Assembly (NCBI RefSeq): GCF_000429985.1
Contig: NZ_KE387016.1
Span: 125,049-189,048 of the forward strand
Source of the DNA: Maridesulfovibrio bastinii DSM 16055
Lineage (GTDB): Bacteria; Desulfobacterota; Desulfovibrionia; Desulfovibrionales; Desulfovibrionaceae
Length of the DNA: 64,000 nt
Reading direction: 5' to 3'
Below the pieces are notes generated by a model. That model was not told the origin of the DNA. It did not search any database and was given only the letters and a program-made list of their open reading frames with translations. Numbering within the stretch: the stretch's first letter is position 1; every line of letters starts with the position of its first letter. Shown here piece after piece: positions 36,496-45,790 of the stretch. Made by a program: the position numbers and the translations under genes.

Positions 36496-37629
36496 ATGGA
36501 AATGATTAATGTTCAGACCTCTATCAATAAAGAAGAGTCAGGCTTCAGAGATTTGAAGTTTGACCGGCTTGTTGATTCTGTAAAAGGGCGCAGAGTTGCT
36601 ATGGCCGTCAGTGGCGGAGCAGACAGTCTGCTTTCTTTGGTCTTACTTAAAGAAAGCGGAGCTGAAGTTGTAGCTGTGCATGGCGTTTTCATCAGTTCGG
36701 AACATTCTGAAAAAGCTGTTTCAGGATTAAGCCGCAGATGCGCTGAACTGGATGTTGAATTTCATAGTCTTGATCTTGTCTCCGACTTCAACCAGATGGT
36801 GGTTGAACCCTTTGTAACGGATTATCTCATTGGCAAAACACCAAATCCCTGCGCTAGATGTAATCCGGCAATAAAATTCGGGAAAATTTTTGCTGCCTGT
36901 GAAAAATATGGGGCTTCCATGCTTGGCACAGGTCATTATGTGCGTATCGCTGAACATTCTGATTTTGGAAAGGTTCTTGTCCGCGGTGCTGACAGTGGAA
37001 AAGATCAGAGCTACTTTCTATCACTGGTCCCATCTGAAAAGCTTCATAAAGCTGTATTCCCGTTAGGAGGGATGAGTAAAAAAGCCGTGTATGAAGAATT
37101 GGAAAAACGTGAAATCGAGATTCCGCTTCCTTCCGAAAGTCAGGAAATATGTTTTGTTCCGGATGATGATTATCGCCTTTTTCTGCAAAATAAGGGAGTG
37201 CAGCTACCTGAAGGTGGAAAAATCATTTTAAGTGACGGCAGGCAGGTTGGCAGACATGAGGGGCTTTGGAGGTATACTCAGGGACAGAGAAAAGGGCTTG
37301 GAATTGCATGGAGTGAACCTTTGTATGTTCTTGATAAAGAAGTGAATGAGAACACACTTGTAGTAGGAACAAGAAACGAATTGGATTCGTACGGTTGTAC
37401 CGCATCAGGGGCAAACATTCTGGTTGACCACGAGCTTTGGCCTGCAGAAGTATTATTACAGACAAGGTATAGACAAAAGGCTAAGCCGGCAAAAGTTGTT
37501 GTTGACGGTGAGTTTTTAAAATTTGAATTTTTGGAACCGCATACAAGGCCTACTCCCGGTCAGATTGCAGCCGTATATTCTAATGATGGTGCTGTTCTCG
37601 CTGGGGGAGTTATTGAAAAAGAGTCTTAG
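36496..37629 (+). CDS. mnmA: MnmA-family tRNA 2-thiouridylase, divergent
   Basis: A 377-residue PP-loop enzyme of the MnmA family, which thiolates U34 of tRNAs for Lys, Glu and Gln. Motifs in order: PP-loop AVSGGADSLLSLVLL (the usual form is SGGVDSS), TPNPCARCNPAIKFG with the first catalytic cysteine, GTGHYVRI, KDQSYFLSLV, SQEICFVPDDDYR with the second catalytic cysteine, and RYTQGQRKGLGI. All key residues are there, but the N-terminal third is unusual, with an added leader before the PP-loop. The start is ATG 36496 after CGGGGA; ATG 36502 is possible. It stands alone between terminators. Confidence 0.85.
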   Translation: MEMINVQTSINKEESGFRDLKFDRLVDSVKGRRVAMAVSGGADSLLSLVLLKESGAEVVAVHGVFISSEHSEKAVSGLSRRCAELDVEFHSLDLVSDFNQMVVEPFVTDYLIGKTPNPCARCNPAIKFGKIFAACEKYGASMLGTGHYVRIAEHSDFGKVLVRGADSGKDQSYFLSLVPSEKLHKAVFPLGGMSKKAVYEELEKREIEIPLPSESQEICFVPDDDYRLFLQNKGVQLPEGGKIILSDGRQVGRHEGLWRYTQGQRKGLGIAWSEPLYVLDKEVNENTLVVGTRNELDSYGCTASGANILVDHELWPAEVLLQTRYRQKAKPAKVVVDGEFLKFEFLEPHTRPTPGQIAAVYSNDGAVLAGGVIEKES

Positions 37630-37866
37630 TGCAACCAGCTTGTAGTCCATGGTCTTGTCTCTTAATTTACTCTCATGAATCCTTAATTTTACACACTCAT
37701 TGGAACTATCTCAATCTGTTCGTTATCTTGAGTGAGTTTGAATTTAGTAATCAAGTTGACCTTTTAAAATATGACAGCTATAGCTAAAACTCAGTTTTGT
37801 GTCGTTATATAATAAGTAATATGCTTGGTCTTTTTAGCTGTTAAATATAATTATAAGGTAGGATAT
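37630..37866. other. Intergenic region between mnmA and psd
   Basis: 237 AT-rich bases. I see no clear terminator for mnmA and no RNA gene; the promoter of the psd-pssA-leu group should be here but I cannot place it firmly. Confidence 0.5.
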
Positions 37867-38508
37867 ATGCGTAAACCATCAGTTGGAGTAAGCCTGGAAG
37901 GGCTTCCTTACATTTTTCTAAGTGCTTTTACCACTCTGTGTTTTGCTATACTTGACTGTTGGTTCATGACCATTCTGCTTCTTGCTCTGACGGCTTTTGT
38001 AGCCCATTTTTTCAGAGATCCTGAAAGAGTTCAGCCCGAAGATGCCGATGCGGTTGTTTCCCCGGCTGACGGAAAAATTATAAAAGTCGAAATGATGAAT
38101 GACCCGCTTACCGGTGAATCCCGTCAGGCTATCTGCATTTTTATGAATGTTTTTAATGTGCATGTTAATAGAATGCCTGTATCTGGTAAGATTGACAGAA
38201 TCAGATATATCCCCGGAAAATATTTCAATGCGTCTTTTGATAAAGCCAGCACTGATAATGAACGCAATGTCGTTGAAATTATTGGCAAAGGAAACCAGAG
38301 ATTTACCATGGTTCAGATTGCAGGTCTTATTGCCAGAAGAATTGTCTGCTGGGCTGAAAAGGGTGACCGCCTGAAAAGAGCTGACCGTTATGGTCTTATT
38401 AAGTTCGGTTCTCGGGTTGACCTTTATCTTCCGGAAGGCTATGAACCCACAGTTCATATCGGTGACAAAGTTATCGCCGGTGAAACTGCTATCGCAGAAA
38501 AGCGTTGA
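37867..38508 (+). CDS. psd: Phosphatidylserine decarboxylase proenzyme (short type)
   Basis: Makes phosphatidylethanolamine from phosphatidylserine; 213 residues from the ATG at 37867 (GGTAGGAT upstream). An N-terminal membrane hairpin is followed by FFRDPERVQPEDADAVVSPADGKI, FMNVFNVHVNRMPVSG and the self-cleavage motif FGSRVDLYLP, where cutting between Gly and Ser generates the pyruvoyl group. The short form lacks the large N-terminal domain of the E. coli enzyme. pssA follows 70 bases later and provides its substrate. Confidence 0.95.
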   Translation: MRKPSVGVSLEGLPYIFLSAFTTLCFAILDCWFMTILLLALTAFVAHFFRDPERVQPEDADAVVSPADGKIIKVEMMNDPLTGESRQAICIFMNVFNVHVNRMPVSGKIDRIRYIPGKYFNASFDKASTDNERNVVEIIGKGNQRFTMVQIAGLIARRIVCWAEKGDRLKRADRYGLIKFGSRVDLYLPEGYEPTVHIGDKVIAGETAIAEKR

Positions 38509-38578
38509 TTTCTTGAAAACTATTTTGTAGTTCAAAGAACAGAACGATTTTTTTAGTTAAACAAATAATTCGAGATTA

Positions 38579-39349
38579 ATGATGGCTAGGGAAAAGAAAT
38601 TGCCGAAACATAAGGGCGTCTACATATTGCCCAACCTGCTTACCACAGCAAGCCTCTTTTGCGGCTTTCTGGGGATGACGTGGGCTGTTGAAGGCAAATT
38701 CGAAATGTGTGCTGTTGCAATTTTTGTCAGCGCCCTGTTCGACGGTTTGGATGGTAAGGTTGCGAGATTGACCGGCACCAGCAGTGAGTTTGGAATTCAA
38801 CTTGACTCACTTGCTGATCTTGTTGCTTTCGGTGTCACTCCCGCATTTATGATATATCAGTGGAAATTGCATGAGTTCGGCAGACTTGGATTGTTAGCTG
38901 CATTTCTGCTCATAGCCTGTGGAGCATTGCGTCTTGCCCGCTTTAATGTTCAGACATCAATTACTCCCAAATCATTTTTTATAGGCCTGCCTATCCCTGC
39001 CGGTGGATGTACACTGGCTTCTCTCGTATTGTTTGAGCCTTTCATTTCCGGCCATGTGATTCATGGTGCAATTCCTGTCTTCAGTCTTATTCTGGTATAC
39101 TGTCTGTCTTTTATGATGGTCAGTACCGTTCGCTACTATTCCTTCAAAGATATCGGAATGTTCAAAGCTCATCCTTTCAGCTCTATGGTTACCGCGATTG
39201 TTATTTTCGTGCTGGTTGCCTCTCAGCCTAAATTTTTAGGTTTCATTATTTTTGCGAGCTATCTCATTTCCGGTCCTATCTACACCGTATTCTTTCTTGC
39301 CCGCCGGAGCTCCAAGCTACTAGGCAAGTCCTCCAAAGAACTTATGTAA
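38579..39349 (+). CDS. pssA: CDP-diacylglycerol-serine O-phosphatidyltransferase
   Basis: Membrane enzyme that makes phosphatidylserine from CDP-diacylglycerol and serine; 256 residues. The CDP-alcohol phosphotransferase motif DG-x2-AR-x8-G-x3-D-x3-D is exact (DGKVAR..G..D..D), near residue 57. About seven membrane spans follow, and GCGALRLARFNV-like sequence (CGALRLARFN) marks the PssA subgroup. Start is ATG 38579 or 38582. It pairs with psd. Confidence 0.94.
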   Translation: MMAREKKLPKHKGVYILPNLLTTASLFCGFLGMTWAVEGKFEMCAVAIFVSALFDGLDGKVARLTGTSSEFGIQLDSLADLVAFGVTPAFMIYQWKLHEFGRLGLLAAFLLIACGALRLARFNVQTSITPKSFFIGLPIPAGGCTLASLVLFEPFISGHVIHGAIPVFSLILVYCLSFMMVSTVRYYSFKDIGMFKAHPFSSMVTAIVIFVLVASQPKFLGFIIFASYLISGPIYTVFFLARRSSKLLGKSSKELM

Positions 39350-39352
39350 TTT

Positions 39353-39393
39353 CGGCAGAAATCCCTGCCGGGGTTTCATGTCAGTTTTTTTGG
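39353..39393 (+). terminator. Possible terminator or attenuator between pssA and leuA
   Basis: CGGCAG-aaatcc-CTGCCG (39353-39370) overlaps an alternative 8-bp pairing GAAATCCC/GGGGTTTC (39358-39377). Seven Ts begin about 10 bases downstream. leuA starts at 39492, so it may have its own promoter here; I found no leader peptide rich in Leu codons. Confidence 0.45.
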
Positions 39394-39491
39394 AGGACGG
39401 TAATACTTCCGTTCCTGTCGTTTCACCACATTCTTTTTTTAATGACATAAACTGGGCTTAACGCTCAGTTGGAAAATATGGAGATATTATA

Positions 39492-41039
39492 ATGTCTGAC
39501 AAAGTCTATATTTTTGATACTACCCTGAGAGACGGAGAACAGTCACCCGGCGCAACAATGAACATCAGCGAAAAGATTAATATGGCCCGTCAGCTGGAGA
39601 AGCTGGGAGTTGATATTATTGAAGCCGGTTTTCCCGCTGCCAGTAATGGTGATTTTGAGGCTGTAAAAACTATTGCCCAGTCAGTGGATAACATTCAGGT
39701 TGCAGGACTCTCAAGAGCTGTTTTGTCTGATATTGACCGTGCATGGGAAGCTGTGCGTTATGCTAAAAATCCGAGGATTCATACTTTCATAGCTACTTCG
39801 GATATTCACATGAAGCATAAATTCAACAAGGAACCTGATGAAATTCTTGAAATGGCCCGCAAGGCTGTTCGTCATGCTGCTTCATTAACTCCGAATGTAG
39901 AATTTTCAGCTGAGGATGCCTCCCGTTCACGCTGGGATTTTCTGGTTAGTGTTGTTGAAGCTGTGATTGATGAAGGTGCAACAACTATCAATATTCCTGA
40001 TACTGTCGGTTATGCCCAGCCTGGAGAATTCGGTGAGCTGATACGCTATCTGATAAAAAATGTTTCCAACAGCTCAAAAGCTATCTTCAGTGTCCATTGT
40101 CATAATGATTTGGGATTGGGAGTAGCAAATACTCTCGAAGCTATTAAAGCAGGAGCAAGACAGGCAGAAGTCACTCTTTGCGGAATAGGTGAAAGAGCCG
40201 GTAACGCAGCTTTGGAAGAAGTTGTGATGGCTTTGCATACCAGAAAGGATTATTATGATATTGATACATCTGTTCATACTGAGCAGTTGTTCCCGTCATG
40301 CCGAAGACTCTCAAGCACCATCGGTCAGCCGCTGTCTCCATATAAAGCCATAGTCGGCGCAAATGCTTTTGCCCATGAATCAGGAATTCATCAGGATGGC
40401 ATGATTAAAAATCGTCAGACTTATGAAATCATGACTCCTGAATCCATTGGTAAAAAAGGAACTTCAATTGTTATCGGTAAACATTCCGGTCGTAATGCCC
40501 TTGGTACAAAATTGAAAGAGATGGGGTATGATCTGAATGACGAGCAGATCGCTGACGTATTTGATGCTGTAAAATCCTTAGCTGATAAAAAAGAAGATAT
40601 TTACGATGAGGACGTTGAAGCATTGGTACTGGAAGTAGCTTATAGAATCCATGATCTTTTCAAAGTTAAGGATTTAAGTGTCTTTTCAGGAACTTCCGGA
40701 GTTCCGCCTCATGCTGCTGTTATTCTGCAGGATTTCCGAAACGATGAAAGTAATCCGGTTGAGATAAAGGATGTCGGTTTTGGTGAAGGGCCTATCAATG
40801 CGGTCTTTTCCACAATCAACAGTCTGGTTGGTATTGAACCGGAACTCGGTTTGTATTCGGTTAATGCTGTTACAGGCGGAGCAGATGCTCAAGGCGCAGT
40901 AACAGTTCATATTTCTGAAAATGGTTTGAAATCTATCGGCCGTGGTTCTGATGAAGACATTATTGTCGCCAGTGCCAAGGCCTACATCAACGCAATTAAC
41001 AGGCTCGAACGTATTAAACAGGAGAAAAAGAATGCCTAA
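39492..41039 (+). CDS. leuA: 2-isopropylmalate synthase
   Basis: First enzyme of leucine synthesis, condensing acetyl-CoA with 2-oxoisovalerate; 515 residues. The HMGL-like barrel shows IFDTTLRDGEQSPGATM with the metal-binding Asp, then HCHNDLGLGVANTLEAI. The C-terminal LeuA dimer domain (about 390-510) is the leucine feedback site. The ATG follows GGAG. Its last 8 bases overlap leuC, so the leu genes are translationally linked. Confidence 0.97.
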   Translation: MSDKVYIFDTTLRDGEQSPGATMNISEKINMARQLEKLGVDIIEAGFPAASNGDFEAVKTIAQSVDNIQVAGLSRAVLSDIDRAWEAVRYAKNPRIHTFIATSDIHMKHKFNKEPDEILEMARKAVRHAASLTPNVEFSAEDASRSRWDFLVSVVEAVIDEGATTINIPDTVGYAQPGEFGELIRYLIKNVSNSSKAIFSVHCHNDLGLGVANTLEAIKAGARQAEVTLCGIGERAGNAALEEVVMALHTRKDYYDIDTSVHTEQLFPSCRRLSSTIGQPLSPYKAIVGANAFAHESGIHQDGMIKNRQTYEIMTPESIGKKGTSIVIGKHSGRNALGTKLKEMGYDLNDEQIADVFDAVKSLADKKEDIYDEDVEALVLEVAYRIHDLFKVKDLSVFSGTSGVPPHAAVILQDFRNDESNPVEIKDVGFGEGPINAVFSTINSLVGIEPELGLYSVNAVTGGADAQGAVTVHISENGLKSIGRGSDEDIIVASAKAYINAINRLERIKQEKKNA

Positions 41040-42291
41040 AACTTTAGCTGAAAAAATCCTTCAGGCGCATACTGATGAAGAAGTGCGCGAGCCGGGACAG
41101 ATAGTTCGTTGTGAAGTTTCCATGGTTCTTGCTAACGACATTACAGCTCCACTGGCGATTAAATCATTCAACGCCATGGGTGCTGATAATGTTTTTAACA
41201 AAGACCGTGTGTCCCTTGTCTGTGACCATTTCACCCCCAATAAGGATATTGATTCCGCAGAACAGGTGAAGGTTGTACGTGAATTTGCTAAAGCCAAAGA
41301 GATTACCAACTATTATGAAGGCGGCGAAGTAGGCGTTGAACATGCACTTCTTCCTGAGCGTGGTCTTGTAGGTCCTTCCGATATTGTTGTCGGAGCAGAC
41401 AGCCATACCTGTACCTATGGCGGACTCGGAGCTTTTGCTACCGGAATGGGATCAACTGATATCGCCGGAGCTATGGCTCTTGGCGAGACATGGTTTAAAA
41501 TTCCACCTACCATTAAGGTAGAGCTTACCGGTACCCCTGAAAAATTTGTCGGAGCAAAAGATTATATCCTCAAATTGATCGGTGAAATCGGTGTTTCAGG
41601 TGCTTTATACAAAGCTCTTGAATTTTGTGGACCGGTTGTTGATGACCTGTCTGTTGAAGGCCGTATGACTATAGCCAATATGGCTATTGAAGCAGGCGGT
41701 AAAGTCGGTCTGTTCCCGGTTGATGCAAAAACTCTTGAATATTGTAAAGCTGCTGGCCGTACTGGTGACAGCGAGCTTACTGCTGACGAAGGTGCAACAT
41801 ACGAGCGCATTGTAAAAATTGATGTGACCGGTATGAAACCCCAGATTGCATGTCCTCATCTGCCTGAAAATGTAAAGCCTGTTGATGAAGTTAAGGATGT
41901 TGTAATCAATCAGTCTGTAATAGGATCATGTACAAACGGCAGAATTTCAGATCTGCGTGAAGCTGCTGCGGTTCTTAAAGGACATAAAGTTGATAAAAAC
42001 GTTCGTCTGATCATTCTTCCTGCAACTCCGTCTATCTGGAAGCAGGCTCTTAAAGAAGGACTTCTTGAAATATTTATGGATGCCGGAGCTATTGTCGGAC
42101 CAGCAACATGCGGTCCCTGCCTCGGTGGTCATATGGGTATTCTTGCTGGTGGTGAAAAGTCCATTTCAACTACCAACCGTAACTTCAAAGGACGTATGGG
42201 TAGCCTTGAAAGTGAAGTTTATCTTTCCGGTCCTGCTGTTGCTGCGGCCAGTGCCATTGCAGGAAAGATTATTGATCCTTCCTCCATATAA
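41032..42291 (+). CDS. leuC: 3-isopropylmalate dehydratase, large subunit
   Basis: Iron-sulfur subunit that, with LeuD, isomerises 2- to 3-isopropylmalate; 419 residues from ATG 41032 (GGAG upstream; the frame is open to 40942 inside leuA). Cluster ligands are the cysteine in SVIGSCTNGRISDL and the pair in GPATCGPCLGGHMG. VGADSHTCTYGGLGAFATG is the substrate/cluster loop. This is the archaeal/anaerobe-type shorter form rather than the 466-residue E. coli type. Confidence 0.96.
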   Translation: MPKTLAEKILQAHTDEEVREPGQIVRCEVSMVLANDITAPLAIKSFNAMGADNVFNKDRVSLVCDHFTPNKDIDSAEQVKVVREFAKAKEITNYYEGGEVGVEHALLPERGLVGPSDIVVGADSHTCTYGGLGAFATGMGSTDIAGAMALGETWFKIPPTIKVELTGTPEKFVGAKDYILKLIGEIGVSGALYKALEFCGPVVDDLSVEGRMTIANMAIEAGGKVGLFPVDAKTLEYCKAAGRTGDSELTADEGATYERIVKIDVTGMKPQIACPHLPENVKPVDEVKDVVINQSVIGSCTNGRISDLREAAAVLKGHKVDKNVRLIILPATPSIWKQALKEGLLEIFMDAGAIVGPATCGPCLGGHMGILAGGEKSISTTNRNFKGRMGSLESEVYLSGPAVAAASAIAGKIIDPSSI

Positions 42292-42355
42292 TGAAGTTTT
42301 TAGCTCATAACGCATAAATATATTTGAGAAAGGGAAATTCCCTTAGGAGAAACAA

Positions 42356-42856
42356 ATGACTATCAAAGGAAATGTCCATAAAGTCGGGGCTCATATTGAT
42401 ACCGATGCTATAATTCCCGCCCGTTTTCTGGTCACTACCGATCCTGAAGAGCTTGGTGCCAACTGCATGGAAGGTCTTGAGCACGGCTGGATTAAAAGAG
42501 TAAAGAAAAATGATATTATGGTCGCTGACGAAAACTTCGGTTGCGGCTCATCTCGTGAACATGCTCCTATTTCAATCCTCGGAGCAGGCATACCAGTTGT
42601 TGTAGCTCACAGCTTTGCCCGTATTTTTTATCGTAATGGATTTAATATGGGACTGATCCTTCTCGAAGTTGGAGATAACGTTTCAAAAATTTCCGATGGT
42701 GACGAGCTTGAAGTTGATGCCGATAAAGGTGAAATCAAAAATATTACCACTGGTGAAACAATAACCTGTAATCCTGTTCCTCCTTTCATGAAGGAAATTT
42801 TGAATTCAGGTGGACTTGTTGAATATGTAAAAAAACGCCTTTCAGAGCGTAATTAA
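42356..42856 (+). CDS. leuD: 3-isopropylmalate dehydratase, small subunit
   Basis: Swivelling-domain partner of LeuC, 166 residues. The N-terminus [21 protein letters not shown] and the loop [15 protein letters not shown] are characteristic, as is [22 protein letters not shown] precedes the ATG; the gap to leuC is 64 bases. Length matches the short archaeal-type subunit expected with this LeuC. Confidence 0.96.
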   Translation: MTIKGNVHKVGAHIDTDAIIPARFLVTTDPEELGANCMEGLEHGWIKRVKKNDIMVADENFGCGSSREHAPISILGAGIPVVVAHSFARIFYRNGFNMGLILLEVGDNVSKISDGDELEVDADKGEIKNITTGETITCNPVPPFMKEILNSGGLVEYVKKRLSERN

Positions 42857-42930
42857 TATTATATCCCTGATGAAATCTGTTCAGGGGCAGCTTAGACTTT
42901 TTAGTCTACAATTTTAATGAGGAAAAATTT

Positions 42931-43998
42931 ATGAAAATTTGTGTAATGCCCGGTGATGGAATCGGCCCGGAGATAGTTGAGCAGGGTTTGAATGTCCTGA
43001 ACGTTATCGGCGAGAAATTCGGCCATACTTTTGAAACTGAGGAAGTTCTGATTGGTGGCGCAGCTATCGACGCCAAGGGTGTTCCTCTTCCTGATGAGAC
43101 CGTGGAAGCCTGTAAGGCTGCTGATGCTGTTCTGCTTGGCGCAGTAGGCGGACCGAAATGGGATACCATTGATCCCTCCATTCGTCCCGAACGCGGACTG
43201 CTCGGCATCCGCAAGGCTCTCGGACTTTTTGCCAACCTGCGTCCTGCATCTCTTTTCCCTCAGCTCAAGGATGCCTGCTTTTTACGTCCTGACATCGTTG
43301 AAAAGGGTATTGACGTAATGGTTGTTCGTGAGCTTACCGGCGGTATCTACTTTGGTGAACCCAAAGGCGAAGGTGAGAAAGACGGTCAGAAATACGGCTT
43401 CAATACAATGGTTTATTATGAAGAAGAAATCAGACGTATTGCCAAGATCGCTTTTGAAACAGCTCGCAAGCGTAAAAAACGTGTTTGCTCTGTTGATAAG
43501 GCTAATGTTTTGGACGTTTCCCGTGTATGGCGCGCTATAGTCATTGAAGTTTCCAAAGAATACCCTGACGTTGAACTTACTCATCTTTATGTTGATAATG
43601 CTGCAATGCAGCTCGTTCGTGATCCTTCACAGTTTGATGTTATCGTAACCGGAAACCTTTTCGGTGACATACTTTCTGATGAAGCTTCCGTTATTACAGG
43701 ATCAATCGGAATGCTGCCTTCAGCTTCTGTTGGCGCTGCAAATCCCGGTATTTTTGAACCTATCCATGGATCAGCTCCTGATATTGCAGGGGAAGATAAA
43801 GCTAATCCTCTGGCAACAATACTCTCCATTGCAATGATGCTTCGCTATGCGTTTAATCTTGATAAAGAAGCAGAATGCATTGAAGCTGCTGTAGAAAAAA
43901 CTCTCAGCTCCGGATTGAGAACCGGAGATATTATGGATGAAGGTGGAACCCTTGTTGGCTGCAAGGCCATGGGTGAAGCTGTTATTAAAAATCTTTAA
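42931..43998 (+). CDS. leuB: 3-isopropylmalate dehydrogenase
   Basis: NAD-dependent oxidative decarboxylation to 2-oxoisocaproate; 355 residues. GDGIGPEIV at the N-terminus, the Arg-rich substrate loop [13 protein letters not shown], the metal-binding [25 protein letters not shown] region, and the nucleotide-binding [20 protein letters not shown] are all present. GAGGAAA precedes the start. It closes the leuACDB run; a strong terminator follows. Confidence 0.97.
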   Translation: MKICVMPGDGIGPEIVEQGLNVLNVIGEKFGHTFETEEVLIGGAAIDAKGVPLPDETVEACKAADAVLLGAVGGPKWDTIDPSIRPERGLLGIRKALGLFANLRPASLFPQLKDACFLRPDIVEKGIDVMVVRELTGGIYFGEPKGEGEKDGQKYGFNTMVYYEEEIRRIAKIAFETARKRKKRVCSVDKANVLDVSRVWRAIVIEVSKEYPDVELTHLYVDNAAMQLVRDPSQFDVIVTGNLFGDILSDEASVITGSIGMLPSASVGAANPGIFEPIHGSAPDIAGEDKANPLATILSIAMMLRYAFNLDKEAECIEAAVEKTLSSGLRTGDIMDEGGTLVGCKAMGEAVIKNL

Positions 43999-44021
43999 TA
44001 TCATCTAATTATTTAATTCTG

Positions 44022-44060
44022 CAGCCGTATGCCTGTCCTAAGGCATGCGGCTGTTTTTTT
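44022..44060 (+). terminator. Intrinsic terminator of the leu operon
   Basis: CAGCCGTATGCC (44022-44033) pairs with GGCATGCGGCTG (44042-44053) with one G-T pair, followed by seven Ts. It lies 24 bases after the leuB stop. Confidence 0.93.
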
Positions 44061-44092
44061 AAACTTTTCTGTAAATGAGCTTGGACATATAA

Positions 44093-45463
44093 ATGGAAGA
44101 TACAGCAAAAAATCAACACCACGCTTTTGAAAGCCATCCACACAAGACATTATTTACCCTTGCTATACCTGTTTTATTCTCCCTTGTAGCGGAGCCTGTA
44201 ACTGGTTTGGTAGATACGGCTTTTATCTCTAGGCTCGGGGCACAGCCAATGGCTGCTCTCGGGATAGGCACGATGGTTTTTTCATCTGTTTTCTGGATTT
44301 TTGGTTTTTTGGGTATCGGTACTCAGACTGAAGTCTCGCATTCCCTTGGCAAAGGGGATGAAGTAAGAGCCTCTTCACTGTGCTGGCTTGCAGTTGGATT
44401 GGGACTTGTGCTTGGCTTTTTACTTATCGCCGTGCTTTACCCTATGCTTGGTATTATTGCCGAAGGAATGGGGGGCACTGGTGACGTCCTGCAATATGCA
44501 CAAGAATATATGCGCTATAGACTGCTTGGTGCCCCTGCAATTCTGGTTACACTTTCCTGTTTTGGGGCTCTGAGAGGCTATCAGGAAATGCAGACCCCTC
44601 TTTGGATAGCCGTAGGTTTAAATGCTGTTAATATCTGTCTGGACTGGCTTCTTGTTTTCGGGCACGGACCTTTTCCGGAAATGGGAGTGGCCGGAGCTTC
44701 TCTTGCCAGTTCAATCAGCCAGTGGTTCGGCGCAGCAGGGGCTCTGATAATTATAAAGAGAAGATTCGGGTTAAATTTAAATTTTGGAATTAAAGATATT
44801 CGCAGACTTTTTGTGATAGGCGGAGACCTTTTTATAAGAACTGGAAGTGTCTGCGTTTTTCTATTGTTCTGTACTCGTGTGGCCACGAGGGCAGGGGCTG
44901 ATGCCGGAGCGGCTCATCAGGCTATCAGACAGTTTTTCGTTTTTCTGGCTCTTTTTCTGGATTCTTTTGCTATTTCAGGCCAAAGCCTGGTCGGTTATTT
45001 TATAGGTTGCTCAGATATTTTTCATGCTCGCAAAGTTGCTTCACTGGTATGCTTCTGGAGCTTCATAACTGGAATTTTTCTGATGATTGCCATGATTCTT
45101 GGAGAAAATACTGTAATCTGGATTCTGGTTCCTAAAGAAGCTGTAAAAGTTTTTATTCCTGCATGGCTTGCTGTATCCCTTTTGCAACCGATTAATTCTT
45201 TGTCTTTTGCAACTGATGGCATCCATCTGGGAACAGGTGATTTTTCTTATTTACGGAACAGTATGTTTACTGCCGTTTTGATAAGTGTGGCAGCTATCTT
45301 TTTAGTTGAAAGGCTGGAACCTGAAAATATGCTTTTATGGATTTGGATAATTTCCGGGATCTGGACATCTCTTCGGGCTCTTTTCGGTATGATTCGAATC
45401 TGGCCGGGGATAGGTCGTGCCCCGCTAAAAAGTGAGAATCAACCGACTGTAGCAACAAATTAA
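44093..45463 (+). CDS. MATE-family multidrug/metabolite exporter
   Basis: Inner-membrane antiporter of 456 residues with two six-helix repeats. Typical MATE sequences are LFTLAIPVLFSLVAEPVTGLVDTAFISRLGAQPMAALGIG (in outline) near the N-terminus and its second-repeat counterpart around AHQAIRQFFVFLALFLDSFAISGQSLVGYFIG. It is closest in style to the DinF-like branch. The ribosome site is weak. It is between the leu terminator and the cobalamin riboswitch; substrate unknown. Confidence 0.92.
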   Translation: MEDTAKNQHHAFESHPHKTLFTLAIPVLFSLVAEPVTGLVDTAFISRLGAQPMAALGIGTMVFSSVFWIFGFLGIGTQTEVSHSLGKGDEVRASSLCWLAVGLGLVLGFLLIAVLYPMLGIIAEGMGGTGDVLQYAQEYMRYRLLGAPAILVTLSCFGALRGYQEMQTPLWIAVGLNAVNICLDWLLVFGHGPFPEMGVAGASLASSISQWFGAAGALIIIKRRFGLNLNFGIKDIRRLFVIGGDLFIRTGSVCVFLLFCTRVATRAGADAGAAHQAIRQFFVFLALFLDSFAISGQSLVGYFIGCSDIFHARKVASLVCFWSFITGIFLMIAMILGENTVIWILVPKEAVKVFIPAWLAVSLLQPINSLSFATDGIHLGTGDFSYLRNSMFTAVLISVAAIFLVERLEPENMLLWIWIISGIWTSLRALFGMIRIWPGIGRAPLKSENQPTVATN

Positions 45464-45505
45464 TTTCGTTGACATCGTTTCATAAAGAGTTCTATCAATT
45501 TTTCA

Positions 45506-45667
45506 CCTGAGGTGCTTTGGCGAGCTTAATAGGGAACCCGGTTAAAATCCGGGACGGACCCGCCGCCGTAAGTCCTTATAAATCTTTCCCCTTTTTAAGA
45601 AAGAGTGTCACTGGATTTTTTATCCGGGAAGGCCGGGAAAGATGGGACAAGTCGGAAGACCTGCCTC
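45506..45667 (+). promoter_or_regulatory. Cobalamin (B12) riboswitch
   Basis: The aptamer landmarks appear in order: GAGGTGC (P2/P3 side), AATAGGGAA, CCGGTTAAAATCCGG, ACGGACCCGCCGCCGTAAG (B12 box region and core), then CACTGG, GGGAAGGCCGGGAAAG and GTCGGAAGACCTGCC. It lies between the MATE gene and cbiK, so it should control the cbiK-btuCDF-cbiL group and shut it off when cobalamin is plentiful. Confidence 0.95.
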
Positions 45668-45740
45668 GGGATGGCTACAACATAGTTTACACAGTAACGG
45701 GGCTTTTACCGTGTAAAAGGGCAGGTCAGAATTTTATTTA
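45658..45740 (+). promoter_or_regulatory. Likely expression platform of the cobalamin riboswitch
   Basis: GACCTGCC at 45658-45665, the 3' edge of the aptamer, is a perfect complement of GGCAGGTC at 45720-45727, which is followed by AGAATTTTATTTATT. Between them TTTACAC and GTGTAAA form an inner hairpin. This looks like a terminator that shares its 5' arm with the aptamer. The polarity of switching is inferred from the family, not shown by the sequence. Confidence 0.55.
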
Positions 45741-45790
45741 TTGGCGTGCACCACCCCTATTATAAGCCCCCGAAATGTCAGGAGACTGCT

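Noticed and set aside
45517-45765. 82-codon open frame with a Met start
   Set aside because: It lies over the cobalamin riboswitch and its platform; the sequence is explained by RNA structure and the start has no ribosome site.
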